A stretch of DNA of 64,000 bases from assembly GCF_012569785.1 (NCBI RefSeq), contig NZ_CP046202.1:5671-69670 (forward strand), given 5' to 3'. Of the stretch, positions 29,383-38,529 are shown in pieces. The DNA comes from Enterobacteriaceae endosymbiont of Donacia crassipes (GTDB lineage Bacteria; Pseudomonadota; Gammaproteobacteria; Enterobacterales; Enterobacteriaceae). The translations under genes and the position numbers were made by a program. Each line of letters begins with the position of its first letter. Position 1 is the stretch's first letter. The notes below the pieces were generated by a model, which was given only the letters and a program-made list of their open reading frames with translations, was not told where the DNA came from and did not search any database.

Positions 29383-30363
29383 TTATTCTATTTTTATGTA
29401 AGATAAAGCTTTATTTAATATTTCTATATTATTATTATTTATATAATTTTTTTTATCAAAAATAAATTTTTTAAATTTATTTGATCCATTAATACCATAA
29501 AAAATATTTAATAAAGGAGTAATAATAGTTATTAAAGAATTACCTTTTTGTAATTCTTTTTCTATATATGAAAACATAGATTTTACTATCATTATAGGAT
29601 TTTGCAAAATAGATGTATAATTATAAATATATGGATCTATATCTATTAATATTTTAGGATTTTTAAAAATTTCTCTTCCCATCATAACTCCATCAACATA
29701 TTTTATATGTTGTTTTATATCTAATAAAGTTTTAATACCTCCATTAATTGATATCTTTATATTTGGAAAATTTTTTTTTATTTGATAAATAATCTTATAA
29801 TTTAATTTAGGAAATATTAAATTTTTTTTAACATTAATATTTTGATATAATAATGCTTTTCTAGCATGAATAATAAATCTTTTACAACCACTTTCTATAA
29901 GTAGATTAATAAATTTATGTAAAAAATAATAATTATCATTATTATTAATACCTATACGCATTTTTACAGTTATAGGAATAGAAACACTATCGCTCATAGA
30001 TTTAATACAATCTGATACTATTAAAGGTTGATTCATTAAACATGCTCCAAAATTACCTTTTTGAGATTTTAAGGAAGGACAACCTAAATTTAAATTAATT
30101 TCTTTATATCCTATTTTTTCTGCTTTTTTGGCACACAAAGCTAATAATTTTGGTTCATTACCTGCTAATTGTAATACAATATTATTCACATTTTTATTAT
30201 CTAATAAAAGATTTTTATTATTTTTAATTGCATTAGAATGAATCATTTCAGTATATAAAAGTGATTTTTTAGTTAATTTACGATAAAAATATCTACAATA
30301 TTTATTAGTTTTCCCTAACATAGGAGCTATTTCAAAAGTAAAATATGGGATTTCTTTTTTCAT
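29383..30363 (-). CDS. dusA: tRNA-dihydrouridine(20/20a) synthase DusA
   Basis: FMN enzyme reducing U20/U20a in the tRNA D loop. 326 residues (E. coli about 345) with the DusA-specific start EIAPMLGKTNKYCRYFYR, LQLAGNEP, INLNLGCPSLKSQKGNFGACLM (catalytic Cys in GAC), ITVKMRIGI, FIIHARKA, SINGGIKTL and DGVMMGREIFKNP. The segment after GCPS and the length point to DusA rather than DusB or DusC. The C-terminal helical tRNA-binding domain is shortened and divergent. Confidence 0.94.
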   Translation of the reverse strand: MKKEIPYFTFEIAPMLGKTNKYCRYFYRKLTKKSLLYTEMIHSNAIKNNKNLLLDNKNVNNIVLQLAGNEPKLLALCAKKAEKIGYKEINLNLGCPSLKSQKGNFGACLMNQPLIVSDCIKSMSDSVSIPITVKMRIGINNNDNYYFLHKFINLLIESGCKRFIIHARKALLYQNINVKKNLIFPKLNYKIIYQIKKNFPNIKISINGGIKTLLDIKQHIKYVDGVMMGREIFKNPKILIDIDPYIYNYTSILQNPIMIVKSMFSYIEKELQKGNSLITIITPLLNIFYGINGSNKFKKFIFDKKNYINNNNIEILNKALSYIKIE

Positions 30364-30417
30364 TTATAAATAGATAATAATTTATTTTGTTTTAATAGTT
30401 ATAAACTTTGAAAGTAT

Positions 30418-31785
30418 TTAATTATATGGGTTTTTATTTTCTTGAAATTTTATATTTATAATATTACCAAAACATTGAAGTTTATTATAAATAAATTTTA
30501 ATAAATAACGTTTATAATTATGACTTAATTTTTTTAATTGGTTACCATATATTTTAAATAATAAAGGATGATTTTTTACTTGATGTATATATTTTAATTT
30601 TATTCTTTTTCCATTATGTAATGGAGGTAAAACTAAACTAGTTGCTAAATTTAATATTTTCATAAGTTGAGAAGTACGATATATTTTTGTAGACATATTG
30701 TAAGTTTTATAAATTAATTTTAAAATATTATCTAGATTTGAAATAAATTTAGCTGAAATAGCAATTACAGAAAAAAATTTAAATTTTATTTTTATTAATT
30801 TTTTTAAAAAAAAAATATTTTCTTTTGTTAAAAGATCTATTTTATTAATAATAATAATTATAATTTTTTTTTTTGATATGATATATTGTATTAATTGTAT
30901 ATCTTGTTTACAAAAAAAATTTTTTTCTCCATTTATTATATATAAAATAATATCTGATTTATGAATAGTTTTATAAGATTCTGAAATTGAAAATTTTTCT
31001 ATTTTATTTTTAATTTTAGTTTTTTTTTTTATCCCAGCAGTATCAATTAAAATTATATTTTTATTTAAAATATTTAAAGTATTTAATGGTATATAAATAC
31101 TTTCTCTAGTTGTTCCAGGCATATCATTAACAATTATTCTTTTTTCATTAATAAATTTATTAATTAAAGTAGATTTACCTACATTAGGCATACCTATAAT
31201 AGCTATTTTAATACTATTTTTATTTATTTTATAAATTTTATTATATAAAATATTAGTGTTATTTTTATTATAATCACGTATTTTTTTGATGTATTTATAT
31301 AATATTTTTTCTAATTTTATAATATTATTACGATCTTTAATATTTATTAAATAAAATTTAAAACCTAAAGAATAAAATTCATTATCTAAAAATATTTGTT
31401 TTTTTATATTTAAAATAATAATTACTTGTTTATTATATTTTCTAATATAACTTATAATTTTATAATCTAAAATATTTAATTTATTTCCTCTTATTAATAA
31501 TAAAATTAAATTTGATTCTTTAATTGAGAATAAAATTTCTTTCTTTATTAAAGAATTATTTTCTTGGAATTTATTATAACTAATTGTATCTACACAGATA
31601 TATTTTATATTTTTAATATTAGCTATACTATATTTTTTATCTATTGTAAAATTTGGTATTTTATTAACTAATGAGTCATATTTTTTTATTAAAATATTAT
31701 ATAAAGAAGATTTACCTACATTATTATCACCTAATATAGTAATAATAGGGTATTGGAATATTATCTTATTTTTTGTATTTATCAT
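30418..31785 (-). CDS. der: ribosome-associated GTPase Der (EngA), first G domain degenerate
   Basis: Tandem-GTPase factor for maturation of the 50S subunit. The second G domain is complete: GMPNVGKS (198-205), DMPGTTRE (221-228), DTAG (248-251), NKID (314-317). The first keeps its P loop (GDNNVGKS, 19-26), but the other motifs have decayed: DTxGG reads DTIS (66-69), NKxD reads NIKK (126-129), and the usual LTRD reads FTID (46-49). The KH-like domain (GKRIKLKYIHQVKNHP ... GNQLKKLSHNYKRYL) is present, while the basic tail after ENPY is gone. 455 residues against 490 in E. coli. A frameshift is not needed to explain it. Confidence 0.94.
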   Translation of the reverse strand: MINTKNKIIFQYPIITILGDNNVGKSSLYNILIKKYDSLVNKIPNFTIDKKYSIANIKNIKYICVDTISYNKFQENNSLIKKEILFSIKESNLILLLIRGNKLNILDYKIISYIRKYNKQVIIILNIKKQIFLDNEFYSLGFKFYLINIKDRNNIIKLEKILYKYIKKIRDYNKNNTNILYNKIYKINKNSIKIAIIGMPNVGKSTLINKFINEKRIIVNDMPGTTRESIYIPLNTLNILNKNIILIDTAGIKKKTKIKNKIEKFSISESYKTIHKSDIILYIINGEKNFFCKQDIQLIQYIISKKKIIIIIINKIDLLTKENIFFLKKLIKIKFKFFSVIAISAKFISNLDNILKLIYKTYNMSTKIYRTSQLMKILNLATSLVLPPLHNGKRIKLKYIHQVKNHPLLFKIYGNQLKKLSHNYKRYLLKFIYNKLQCFGNIINIKFQENKNPYN

Positions 31786-32238
31786 ATGTAATTTAAATCT
31801 TAAATAAATATATTATATATATTTTATATAAATATTTTTTTATTATTAAAAAAATTTATCTTATATCTAATTAATTACTAATTATTATATAAATAATAAT
31901 TATATAAAATATTTTATAATACAAATTTGAATAATTTTTTTAAAATTATAACTTTATTTTAATATTCAATATTAAATTTATTTGTATAAATAATTTTTTT
32001 AATAACTTAAACCTTTTTATTCTAACATATTCTAAAAGATAAAAATAATACTATTATTTGTAACATAATTATATTAAAAATATTATTTTTCTAAAAAAAT
32101 TTATTAATTAATTTAATTATTTTATTTTAATAGAATAAAAAATATTTTTTTAGTAAATATTATTTTTATATATATAAAATATAATATGATTAATTTAATT
32201 AATCATAAATTTTATTTTCAATAATTAATATTCATTTT
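31786..32238. other. 453-bp gene-free spacer between hisS and der
   Basis: No open frame, tRNA-like fold or protein similarity is recognisable on either strand; the sequence is almost pure A/T. In E. coli, as I recall, yfgM and bamB lie between hisS and der in the same orientation. This spacer occupies their place, so it is best read as the residue of those two lost genes, perhaps also carrying the der promoter. Confidence 0.65.
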
Positions 32239-33540
32239 TTAAAATAAATATTTATTAAAATATGTTTCTAAATTAAATATTAATTGATTTTCTGATACAG
32301 TTATTTGTTTTCTAAGATATAAATCTTTGAAAATAATTAAATTTTGTTTTATTTCTTTCGGACCTACTATTAATATAAAACGTGCTTTATATTTATTTGC
32401 TTGGATGATTTGTTTTTTTATTTTTTGGAAAAGATAACTAATAATTATTCTAAATTTAGGAAATTTTTTTCTAATTAACTCTCCAATTATTAAAATTTTT
32501 TTTAAACTATCACTAGATTCCATAGGAATTAAAAAAATATCAATTAAGTGATTAATATTTAATTCTAATGATTTATTAACTTGTACTAATAATAATAAAC
32601 GTTCAATTCCTATAGCACAACCAAAACCACTATTATTTTTACCATTACTCATACTATTAATTAATTTATCATATCTTCCTCCTCCACAAATAGTTTTAGA
32701 AATATTTTTACTACCTATATCATAACTTTTCCATTCGAAAACAATATCATTATAATAATCTAATCCTCTTACTAAATAATGGTTAATATTATATTTTATA
32801 TTCATAAAATTTAAAATGTCACAAAATTTATTAAATTTATTTATACTTTCTTTATTTAAAAAATTGTATAATTTAGGTGCATAATTTAATAATTTAATAT
32901 TTTTATATTTATAATTATCTAGTATCCTTAAAGGATTTGTATATATTTTTTTTCTATCATTTAAATCTAAATAAAAATAATTTTTTTTCCAAAATAATAT
33001 TAATTGTTTTATATATTTTTGTCTATCTGTTAATGATCCAATAGAATTAATTTCTAAAAAAATATTATTTGTAATATTTAATTTTTTCCATATATTATTC
33101 ATTATAATAATAACTTCAGCATCAATATATGGAGATGTTAACCCAAGAATTTCTACACCAATTTGATTAAATTGTCTATATCTTCCTTTTTGAGGTCTTT
33201 CATAACGAAACATAGGACCATTATACCAAAATCTTCTATTATTATGGAATATATTATTTTCTATTATAGCTCTAATAAAACCTGTAGTACCTTCTGGACG
33301 TAAAGTTAAAGAATTATTATTTTTATCAGATAAAGTATACATTTCTTTTTCTATAACATCTGTATATTCTCCAATAGTTTTTTTAAATAATTCACTTTTT
33401 TCTAAAATTGGTAATTTAATTTCTTGATAACCATAATTATTTAAAGTATCTTGAATTATATTTTCAATATTTTTCCATAATATAGTATTAGGAAATAAAC
33501 AGTCATGCATGCCATGGACAGCTGTTATTAATTTTATCAC
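32239..33540 (-). CDS. hisS: histidine--tRNA ligase
   Basis: Charges tRNA-His (class II dimer). 433 residues (E. coli 424): start AVHGMHDCLFPNTILW, motif 1 near KLPILEKSELFKKTIGEYTDVIEKEMY, motif 2 TLRPEGTTGFIRAI and MFRYERPQKGRYRQFNQIG, the histidine-binding RGLDYYNDIVFE and GGGRYDKL, and motif 3 GFGCAIGIERLLLL. The C-terminal anticodon-binding domain is drifted but complete. The neighbouring spacer and der keep the ancestral hisS-der orientation. Confidence 0.97.
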   Translation of the reverse strand: MIKLITAVHGMHDCLFPNTILWKNIENIIQDTLNNYGYQEIKLPILEKSELFKKTIGEYTDVIEKEMYTLSDKNNNSLTLRPEGTTGFIRAIIENNIFHNNRRFWYNGPMFRYERPQKGRYRQFNQIGVEILGLTSPYIDAEVIIIMNNIWKKLNITNNIFLEINSIGSLTDRQKYIKQLILFWKKNYFYLDLNDRKKIYTNPLRILDNYKYKNIKLLNYAPKLYNFLNKESINKFNKFCDILNFMNIKYNINHYLVRGLDYYNDIVFEWKSYDIGSKNISKTICGGGRYDKLINSMSNGKNNSGFGCAIGIERLLLLVQVNKSLELNINHLIDIFLIPMESSDSLKKILIIGELIRKKFPKFRIIISYLFQKIKKQIIQANKYKARFILIVGPKEIKQNLIIFKDLYLRKQITVSENQLIFNLETYFNKYLF

Positions 33541-33771
33541 TATAAATATCTCTTATTATAAATATTAATTTTAGTAAAATTTAAATTTCATTATAATAAT
33601 ATAAAAAAAAATTTAATTACTTCAGATGTTAATAAAATTTAAAATTATTAATTTTAAATTTATTTATAAAATATTTTAAAATTATTTATAAAATATATAT
33701 GATGATATATATCATATAAATGATAATAAGTATTATATTTAATATAGTTAAACAAAACAATGTATATTTAA

Positions 33772-34251
33772 ATGAAAAATGATATTTATTGGATGAAATG
33801 TGCTTTAAATTTTGCTAAATTAGCAGAATATTCTGAAGAAATACCAGTAGGAGCTATTATTATAAAAAATAATAAAATTATTTCTTATGGAATTAATAAT
33901 TCAATAAAAAATAATGATCCTACAGGACATGCAGAAATTATAGCTTTAAGAAAAGCAGCAAAATATTTAAAAAATTATAGATTATTAAATACAACTATAT
34001 ATGTAACATTAGAACCATGTTTAATGTGTTCTGGAGCTATAATTATTAGTAAAATTTCACGTTTAGTTTTTAGTACTTATAATAAAAAATATAATAATAC
34101 AGGATCATTTATAGATTTATTAAGTACATATAATATTAATTATACATTAAAAATTAATTCTGGTATTTTAAAAAAAGAATGTACAAATATTATAAAAAAA
34201 TTTTTTTTCTTAAAAAGGAAAAAAAATAATTTTCTTAAAAAGGTTTATTAA
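33772..34251 (+). CDS. tadA: tRNA-specific adenosine deaminase TadA
   Basis: Converts A34 to inosine in tRNA-Arg(ACG), which is encoded at 23289-23361. Zinc and catalytic residues are intact: HAE (His53, Glu55) and PCLMC (Cys83, Cys86), with the PVGAIII and NDPTGHAEI segments. 159 residues, close to the E. coli 167. The C-terminal Lys-rich tail is divergent. It is essential in E. coli because CGN decoding depends on it. Two bases separate its stop from the glyA start. Confidence 0.96.
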   Translation: MKNDIYWMKCALNFAKLAEYSEEIPVGAIIIKNNKIISYGINNSIKNNDPTGHAEIIALRKAAKYLKNYRLLNTTIYVTLEPCLMCSGAIIISKISRLVFSTYNKKYNNTGSFIDLLSTYNINYTLKINSGILKKECTNIIKKFFFLKRKKNNFLKKVY

Positions 34252-34252
34252 T

Positions 34253-35503
34253 TTGGAAAAATTAGAAAAAATATTTAATTTTGATCCAAAATTATTTAAT
34301 ATTATTAAAAAAGAATCTGAAAGACAAGAAAATAATATTAATTTAATAGCTTCTGAAAATTATACATCATATGGTGTAATGAATATTCAAGGATCAAAAT
34401 TAACAAATAAATATGCAGAAGGATATCCTAATAATAGATATTATGGTGGTTGTAAATATATAGATCAAATTGAAAATCTTGCTATTAAAAGAGCTAAAAA
34501 ACTATTTCATGCAGATTATGTAAATATACAACCACACTCAGGTTCACAAGCTAATTTTGCTGTATATATGGCTTTATTAAAACCTGGAGATATAATTATG
34601 GGTTTAGAAAATTCACACGGAGGTCATTTGACTCATGGATCTAAAGTAAATTTTTCAGGAAAATTTTATCAAAATATATCTTATAAAATAAATAATAATG
34701 GAATAATCGATTATGATAATTTATTAAAATTAGCAATAAAATATAAACCAAAAATGATTATTGGAGGATTTTCTTCATATTCTAGAATATGTAATTGGAT
34801 AAAAATGAGACATATTGCTGATATAGTGAATGCATATTTTTTTGTTGATATTTCACATATTGCAGGTTTAATTATTGCTGGATTATATCCTAATCCATTA
34901 CCTTATGCGCATGTTATAACTAGTACTACACATAAAACTTTATCTGGTCCTAGAGGTGGTATGATATTATCAACAAAAAAAAATAAAAATTTATTTTATA
35001 AAATTGATAAAGCAGTATTTCCTGGAAGTCAAGGAGGCCCATTAATGCATATTATTGCTGCTAAAGCTTTTGCTTTTAAAGAAGCATTAAATATTAATTT
35101 TAATATATATCAAAAACAAATTTTAATAAATTCAAAATTAATGGTAAAAATATTTAAAAAACATAATTATGAAATTGTATCTAATGATACTGATACTCAT
35201 ATGTTTATTCTTAATTTAACTAATAAAAATATAACAGGTTTAGAAGCTCAAATTTTATTAGAAAATTATAATATTATTGTTAATAAAAATAGTATTCCTT
35301 ATGATAAAAATCCTCCTTCAATCACATCTGGTATAAGAATAGGTACTCCAGCTGTTACAAAAAGAGGTTTTAAAGAAAAAGAAATAAAGATATTAACAAT
35401 TTATATTATAAATATTTTAAATCATACAAATATATATTTTAAAAATATAAAAAATGATATAATTAAATTATGTAATAAATTTCCTATATATATTAATAAA
35501 TAG
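34253..35503 (+). CDS. glyA: serine hydroxymethyltransferase
   Basis: PLP enzyme converting serine and THF to glycine and methylene-THF, feeding FolD. 416 residues (E. coli 417), with INLIASENYTS, NKYAEGYPNNRYYGG, PHSGSQANFAVY, HGGHLTHGSKVNFSG, FVDISHIAGL and the PLP lysine in STTHKTLSGPRGG (Lys228). No in-frame ATG exists near the N-terminus; the TTG at 34253 is the best start, with AAGG about ten bases upstream, and an ATT at 34247 is the alternative. The tight 1-bp gap suggests coupling with tadA. Confidence 0.95.
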   Translation: MEKLEKIFNFDPKLFNIIKKESERQENNINLIASENYTSYGVMNIQGSKLTNKYAEGYPNNRYYGGCKYIDQIENLAIKRAKKLFHADYVNIQPHSGSQANFAVYMALLKPGDIIMGLENSHGGHLTHGSKVNFSGKFYQNISYKINNNGIIDYDNLLKLAIKYKPKMIIGGFSSYSRICNWIKMRHIADIVNAYFFVDISHIAGLIIAGLYPNPLPYAHVITSTTHKTLSGPRGGMILSTKKNKNLFYKIDKAVFPGSQGGPLMHIIAAKAFAFKEALNINFNIYQKQILINSKLMVKIFKKHNYEIVSNDTDTHMFILNLTNKNITGLEAQILLENYNIIVNKNSIPYDKNPPSITSGIRIGTPAVTKRGFKEKEIKILTIYIINILNHTNIYFKNIKNDIIKLCNKFPIYINK

Positions 35504-35551
35504 AATTTAATAAAATTAAATATATTTAAGTAAAATAATAAGGTCAATATA

Positions 35552-36118
35552 ATGATAAAAATTTTTTCTGTTGTAATTTTTGTTACAGATGGTATCGAAG
35601 ATATAGAAACAATATCTTCCATAGATATTTTAAATAGAAGTAATATAGATACTAAATTAGTAAGTACAAATAATAAACGTGAAATAAAATGTGCACATGG
35701 TACAAAAATTATTAGTAATATTTTTATAAATGATTTAAAAAATATTAATCTTAGTAATGAATCTGCACTTATTCTTCCTGGTGGATTACAAGCATCAGAA
35801 CATTTTCAAAAAAATAAAATTTTATTAAAATATTTAAAATTTTTTAAACAAAATAATAAAATAATAGGAGCAATATGTGCATCTCCATCTATGGTTATAT
35901 GTTCAAATAATCTTTTTCCAAATGCAAAAATGACTGGATATTTAGGATTAAAACATTTAATTCCATATCAACAATGGAAAAAATACCCAGTTTTTTGGGA
36001 TAATAAATATAAATTATTAACAGCACAAAGTGTTAAATATGCAATTAAATTCAATTTAAAATTAATTAAAATCCTTTTAGGTGAAAAAATATCTTTAAAA
36101 ATTGAACAAGAATTATAA
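35552..36118 (+). CDS. yajL: DJ-1/PfpI-family protein YajL
   Basis: Small cytosolic protein of the ThiJ/DJ-1 family; the E. coli homologue is linked to oxidative-stress protection, chaperone-like activity and reported deglycation of proteins (debated). 188 residues (E. coli about 196), with the N-terminal acidic VTDGIEDIET segment (Glu near 15-18), ALILPGGLQASEHF, and the nucleophilic-elbow Cys in GAICASPSMV. MTGYLGLKHLIP and QWKKYPVFWDNKYKLLTAQS match YajL rather than other DJ-1 paralogues. It starts at an ATG with AAGG upstream, 48 bp after glyA. Confidence 0.92.
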   Translation: MIKIFSVVIFVTDGIEDIETISSIDILNRSNIDTKLVSTNNKREIKCAHGTKIISNIFINDLKNINLSNESALILPGGLQASEHFQKNKILLKYLKFFKQNNKIIGAICASPSMVICSNNLFPNAKMTGYLGLKHLIPYQQWKKYPVFWDNKYKLLTAQSVKYAIKFNLKLIKILLGEKISLKIEQEL

Positions 36119-36193
36119 TTAATTATTGAATTTTTATAAAATTTATTTTAAAAATAAAAATATTTATACTTAATTTTTTTATAAAATTTTTAA

Positions 36194-36613
36194 TTAAATT
36201 CTTAATTTATTTGCCATTTTATCTAAAACACCATTAATAAATTTATAACTATTTTCTACTCCTCCAAAACTTTTTGCTAAATGAATGCTTTCATTTATTA
36301 CAACTTTATATGGTACATCTAAACGATTTATTAATTCATATATTGAAATACGTAATATTGCTTTTTCAATTTGTCCTAATTCAAATAATTTCCGAGATAA
36401 AAATGGTTTCATTATATTATCTAAATATTGACTATTTATTATTACACCATTTATTAAATCATTAAAATAATCAACATCTATATATTTTATATTTTTTATT
36501 GATTCATTTAAAAAATAATATTGAATATCACTAAAATTATTATTAGATAATTGCCAAGAATAAATAGCTTGTAAAGCATATTTTCTAGATTGATATCTAT
36601 AAGTAAATTTCAC
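36194..36613 (-). CDS. nusB: transcription antitermination factor NusB
   Basis: Binds boxA RNA with NusE (S10) to promote rRNA operon antitermination. 139 residues, equal to E. coli. All-helical; conserved [89 protein letters not shown]. It abuts ribH with no gap and is the last gene of ribD-ribH-nusB, the E. coli order. Confidence 0.97.
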   Translation of the reverse strand: MKFTYRYQSRKYALQAIYSWQLSNNNFSDIQYYFLNESIKNIKYIDVDYFNDLINGVIINSQYLDNIMKPFLSRKLFELGQIEKAILRISIYELINRLDVPYKVVINESIHLAKSFGGVENSYKFINGVLDKMANKLRI

Positions 36614-37111
36614 TTAAGTTCCTTTTTTATTTTTTGTATGTAATAATTTTATTGACTTAAATATATTAATCATTTCTAATAAAGTTATAGCTGCTTCTGT
36701 ACCTCTATTAACAACTTTAATACCAGATCTTTCAATAGCTTGTTCAATATTATCAGTTGTTAAAATACTAAAAGAAATAGGAATATTATTTTTTACTGAT
36801 ATATTAGATATTTGCGAACAAACTTCTTGAGATAAATATTTAAAATGAGATGTTTCTCCTTTTATAATACTTCCTATAGCTATTATACCATCATATACAT
36901 TTTTTTGTATTAATAATTGTATTACTGATGCTATTTCATAACTTCCTGGTACCCAACAAATAGTTATATTTTTTTCTTGTACCATGCCTATTCTTTGTAA
37001 AGCATCAATAGTTGCATATAATAAATGTTTATTTATAAATGTATTAAATCTTGATATAACAATAGCAATAAATGCATTAGGTGCTATAACATTTTCATCA
37101 ATAATTTTCAT
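36614..37111 (-). CDS. ribH: 6,7-dimethyl-8-ribityllumazine synthase
   Basis: Penultimate step of riboflavin synthesis (called ribE in E. coli). 165 residues (E. coli 156): NAFIAIVISRFN, VPGSYEIASVIQLL (substrate-binding), IAIGSIIKGETSHFKYL, the catalytic-region SISFSILTTDNIEQAIERSG and NRGTEAAITLLEM. One residue gap to nusB and 24 bp from ribD, clearly one operon. Riboflavin synthase proper (ribE/ribC), ribA and ribB are not in this window. Confidence 0.97.
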   Translation of the reverse strand: MKIIDENVIAPNAFIAIVISRFNTFINKHLLYATIDALQRIGMVQEKNITICWVPGSYEIASVIQLLIQKNVYDGIIAIGSIIKGETSHFKYLSQEVCSQISNISVKNNIPISFSILTTDNIEQAIERSGIKVVNRGTEAAITLLEMINIFKSIKLLHTKNKKGT

Positions 37112-37135
37112 AATATAATTTATATCCTTTAAAAA

Positions 37136-38248
37136 TTATTTAATAGGTTTTAATATTAATTTTAAATCTGGTCCTATTTTTTTTATATATTTAAAATAAA
37201 AATGAGGAACATTAATAATATTCATAAATGAATTAATATTACATAAATTTAATGCTACATTACCTAATAATTTAGGTGTAAGATAAATAATTAATTCATC
37301 TATTAAATTATAAGTAATTAAAAATCCTGATAACGTACTTCCAGCTTCTATAAGAATAGAATTTATTTTTCTATTACCTAATATTTTAAATAAATATTTT
37401 AAATCAAAATATCCATTAATTTCTGGAACAATAATTTGTTCTACATAATTTGGCCAATTATCAAAAGTATATTTTGACTTAATTAATAATATTTTTCCTG
37501 GAAATAAAATTATTTTGTCAGTAGGCTTGATTTTATTTAATCTATCTAAAATAATTCTAATAGGTTGTCTTAATAATTTTTTAGGATAAATTTTTTTTAT
37601 ATTATAACTTAATTTATTCCATTTAACTAATAAAGTAGAATTATCTTTAATTATAGTTTTACTTGTACTTAAAATTGCTGTACTTTTAGCTCTTAATTTA
37701 TGAACATCTTTTCTAGAAGTTTTTGATGATATCCATTTACTATTTCCATTTAATAATGCAATTTTACCATCTAATGATGTTGCTAATTTTAATTGGATCC
37801 AAGGTATACCTGTATGTATTCTTTTAAAAAAACCTGAATTTATAACTTGTGCTTCTTTTGATAAAATATTTTTTGTAATTTTAATACCTTTACTATGTAA
37901 AAATTTTAATCCTTTACCATTTACTTTCGGACTAGGATCTTTTGTTGCTACTACAAGACGTTTAATTTTAGCATTAATTAATGCAATACAACATGATGGT
38001 GTTAGATTTGTATAATTACAAGGTTCTAATGTAACATACATTGTTGATCCTTCAGCATTATTTCCTGCCATTTTTAATGCATTAATTTCTGCATGATGTT
38101 CACCTGTTTTAAAATGATATCCTTGACCAATAATCTTTTTATTGTTAACAATAATACATCCTACATTAGGATTAGGGGTTGTAGTAAAAACACCTAATTT
38201 AGCTAATCTAATTGCATGCATCATATAAAATTCATCTATTAAATACAT
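37136..38248 (-). CDS. ribD: bifunctional riboflavin deaminase/reductase RibD
   Basis: Deaminates and then reduces the pyrimidine intermediate of riboflavin synthesis. N-terminal cytidine-deaminase-like domain (1-145: TTTPNPNVGCIIV, zinc ligands HAE near 52 and Cys77/Cys86) and C-terminal reductase (146-370: WIQLKLATSLDGKIAL, SSKTSRKDVHKLRA, ILIEAGSTLSGFLI). The segment between the zinc cysteines reads PCNYTNLTPSC, where PCSHxGRTPPC is nearly universal, so the His, Gly and Arg of that loop are missing. 370 residues (E. coli 367). First gene of ribD-ribH-nusB. Confidence 0.95.
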   Translation of the reverse strand: MYLIDEFYMMHAIRLAKLGVFTTTPNPNVGCIIVNNKKIIGQGYHFKTGEHHAEINALKMAGNNAEGSTMYVTLEPCNYTNLTPSCCIALINAKIKRLVVATKDPSPKVNGKGLKFLHSKGIKITKNILSKEAQVINSGFFKRIHTGIPWIQLKLATSLDGKIALLNGNSKWISSKTSRKDVHKLRAKSTAILSTSKTIIKDNSTLLVKWNKLSYNIKKIYPKKLLRQPIRIILDRLNKIKPTDKIILFPGKILLIKSKYTFDNWPNYVEQIIVPEINGYFDLKYLFKILGNRKINSILIEAGSTLSGFLITYNLIDELIIYLTPKLLGNVALNLCNINSFMNIINVPHFYFKYIKKIGPDLKLILKPIK

Positions 38249-38351
38249 AATAACCTTAATTTATTATTTAATAATAAAATGTTTTAATAATTTTAATATA
38301 TATAGTATTAATTATACTAAATTAATATTACAAATATCTAAAATATAAAAT

Positions 38352-38386
38352 TAAATAAATAATTATAAAAATTAATTATTTATTTA
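38352..38386. other. perfect 14-bp inverted repeat upstream of leuA
   Basis: Arms 38352-38365 and 38373-38386 are exact reverse complements around a 7-base loop. It lies between the divergent ribD and leuA, about 145 bases before the leuA ATG. No leucine-codon leader peptide is visible nearby and no T run follows on the plus strand, so an E. coli-type leu attenuator is not supported. It could be an operator, a terminator relic or AT-rich noise. Confidence 0.35.
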
Positions 38387-38529
38387 AAATAAATGTAATA
38401 GAATAAATATTCTTTCTATACTTAGAATATATTATTTTATTTATATAAAATATATTTTTAAATAAAAATTTTTAATTATTAATAAATAAAATTTTTTTAA
38501 AAAATTTTATTGAAAGAGATGATATTTAT

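Noticed and set aside
38249-38529. leu attenuator with leader peptide, as in E. coli leuL
   Set aside because: No short frame with consecutive leucine codons and no hairpin followed by a T run toward leuA were found.
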